Positions 46,363-46,437 of a stretch of DNA of 46,437 nucleotides are shown in pieces; within the stretch, counting starts at the first letter, position 1, and each line of letters starts with the position of its first letter. The DNA is taken from assembly GCA_021323695.1 (NCBI GenBank), contig JAJPKN010000067.1, forward strand, positions 1 through 46,437. The letters are read 5' to 3'. This DNA comes from Actinomycetota bacterium (GTDB taxonomy: Bacteria > Actinomycetota > Acidimicrobiia > Acidimicrobiales > Palsa-688). A program made the position numbers and the translations under genes. A model generated the notes under the pieces. The model ran no database searches. It worked only from the letters and a program-made list of their open reading frames with translations, and was not told the DNA's origin.

Positions 46363-46437
46363 TTATGCCGCTTGGGCGGCCTGCCAGTAATTGCTATCGT
46401 ACTCGGCGGGGGTCATATAGTCAAGCGTAGAATGCAA
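46363..46437 (-). CDS. IS3-family transposase (OrfB), C-terminal end only
   Basis: 24 codons and a TAA stop remain. The translation LHSTLDYMTPAEYDSNYWQ matches the conserved end of IS3-family OrfB integrases (R.HS.L.Y.TP.E.E/D), which lies after the DDE catalytic domain. The start and the catalytic residues are outside the window. Whether the element is intact cannot be judged. Confidence 0.85.
   Translation of the reverse strand: MHSTLDYMTPAEYDSNYWQAAQAA

Larger units (their letters stand above)
46332..46437 (-). mobile_element. Right end of an IS3-family insertion sequence (continues beyond the window)
   Basis: The element is recognised from the C-terminus of its transposase (46363-46437) and a typical 25-bp end at 46332-46356, which begins TGGGGTTCCCCCGGTTGAG and matches the usual IS3-type terminus with TG as the outer bases. 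The trinucleotide TAC at 46329-46331 could be the target duplication. The rest of the element lies outside the window. Confidence 0.8.

Overview
The window looks like a piece of a high-GC actinobacterial chromosome, most likely Acidimicrobiia. The evidence is very high GC, many GTG starts and tight ATGA/GTGA gene overlaps, threonine-run surface proteins, and a lipoprotein built from GYWL...DG.V..FGDA repeats that are common in that class. No rRNA, tRNA or CRISPR array was seen. The taxonomic call is inference.

Left part (1-13.8 kb): cell surface. A partial TIG-domain protein with Thr-rich stalks (1-756, +) converges on an ECF sigma factor and its membrane anti-sigma-like partner with a Thr-rich tail (874-2612, -). 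Next comes a surface-polysaccharide block on the minus strand: a repeat lipoprotein (2939-4231), a Wzt/Wzm-type ABC exporter (4221-6530), a 1152-residue multidomain glycosyltransferase (6601-10059) and a coiled-coil protein with a weak polysaccharide-pyruvyltransferase-like head (10082-11593). A large membrane protein is divergent from it (11673-13811, +). The tail of that gene runs 145 bp into the antisense of the next block, which looks like a rearrangement junction.

Middle part (13.7-39.7 kb): a catabolic island entirely on the minus strand, in three operons. Operon A (from about 18.2 kb leftward) encodes a LacI-type regulator, a CaiB-type CoA-transferase, a double-hotdog hydratase and a CitE-type lyase. 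Operon B (from about 29.6 kb) encodes dehydrogenase E1 beta and E1 alpha, a free-standing lipoyl domain, a MaoC hydratase, a CoA-transferase, a fumarase/ASL-superfamily lyase, a ribose-type ABC importer, an SMP-30 lactonase and an SDR. Operon C (from about 39.7 kb) encodes a second ribose-type importer with two permeases, two enolase-superfamily enzymes, a second SMP-30 lactonase, a second SDR, a VOC protein and a muconolactone-isomerase-like protein. Each operon start carries the same promoter-operator: a TCAANCGNTTGA palindrome whose right arm forms the -35 box, then exactly 17 bp, then a TANNNT -10 box. The single LacI regulator in operon A is the obvious candidate to control all three.

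The inferred pathway is: importer, SDR (sugar to lactone), SMP-30 (lactone to acid), enolase-superfamily dehydratase (to a 2-keto-3-deoxy acid), SDR/isomerase rearrangement, E1 plus lipoyl carrier (oxidative decarboxylation to an acyl-CoA), then hydratases, CoA-transferases and C-C lyases. No sugar kinase, sugar isomerase, KDG-type aldolase or aldehyde dehydrogenase is in the window. This suggests a CoA-dependent, non-phosphorylative route that I cannot match to a described pathway.

Right part (39.8-46.4 kb): a GH127-type beta-L-arabinofuranosidase, a CUT1 ABC importer (MalE/F/G type) and a third SMP-30 lactonase, on the minus strand with visibly lower GC. The window ends in the 3' end of an IS3-family element, so this block may be recently acquired. 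It would supply an L-arabinose-type sugar to the island.
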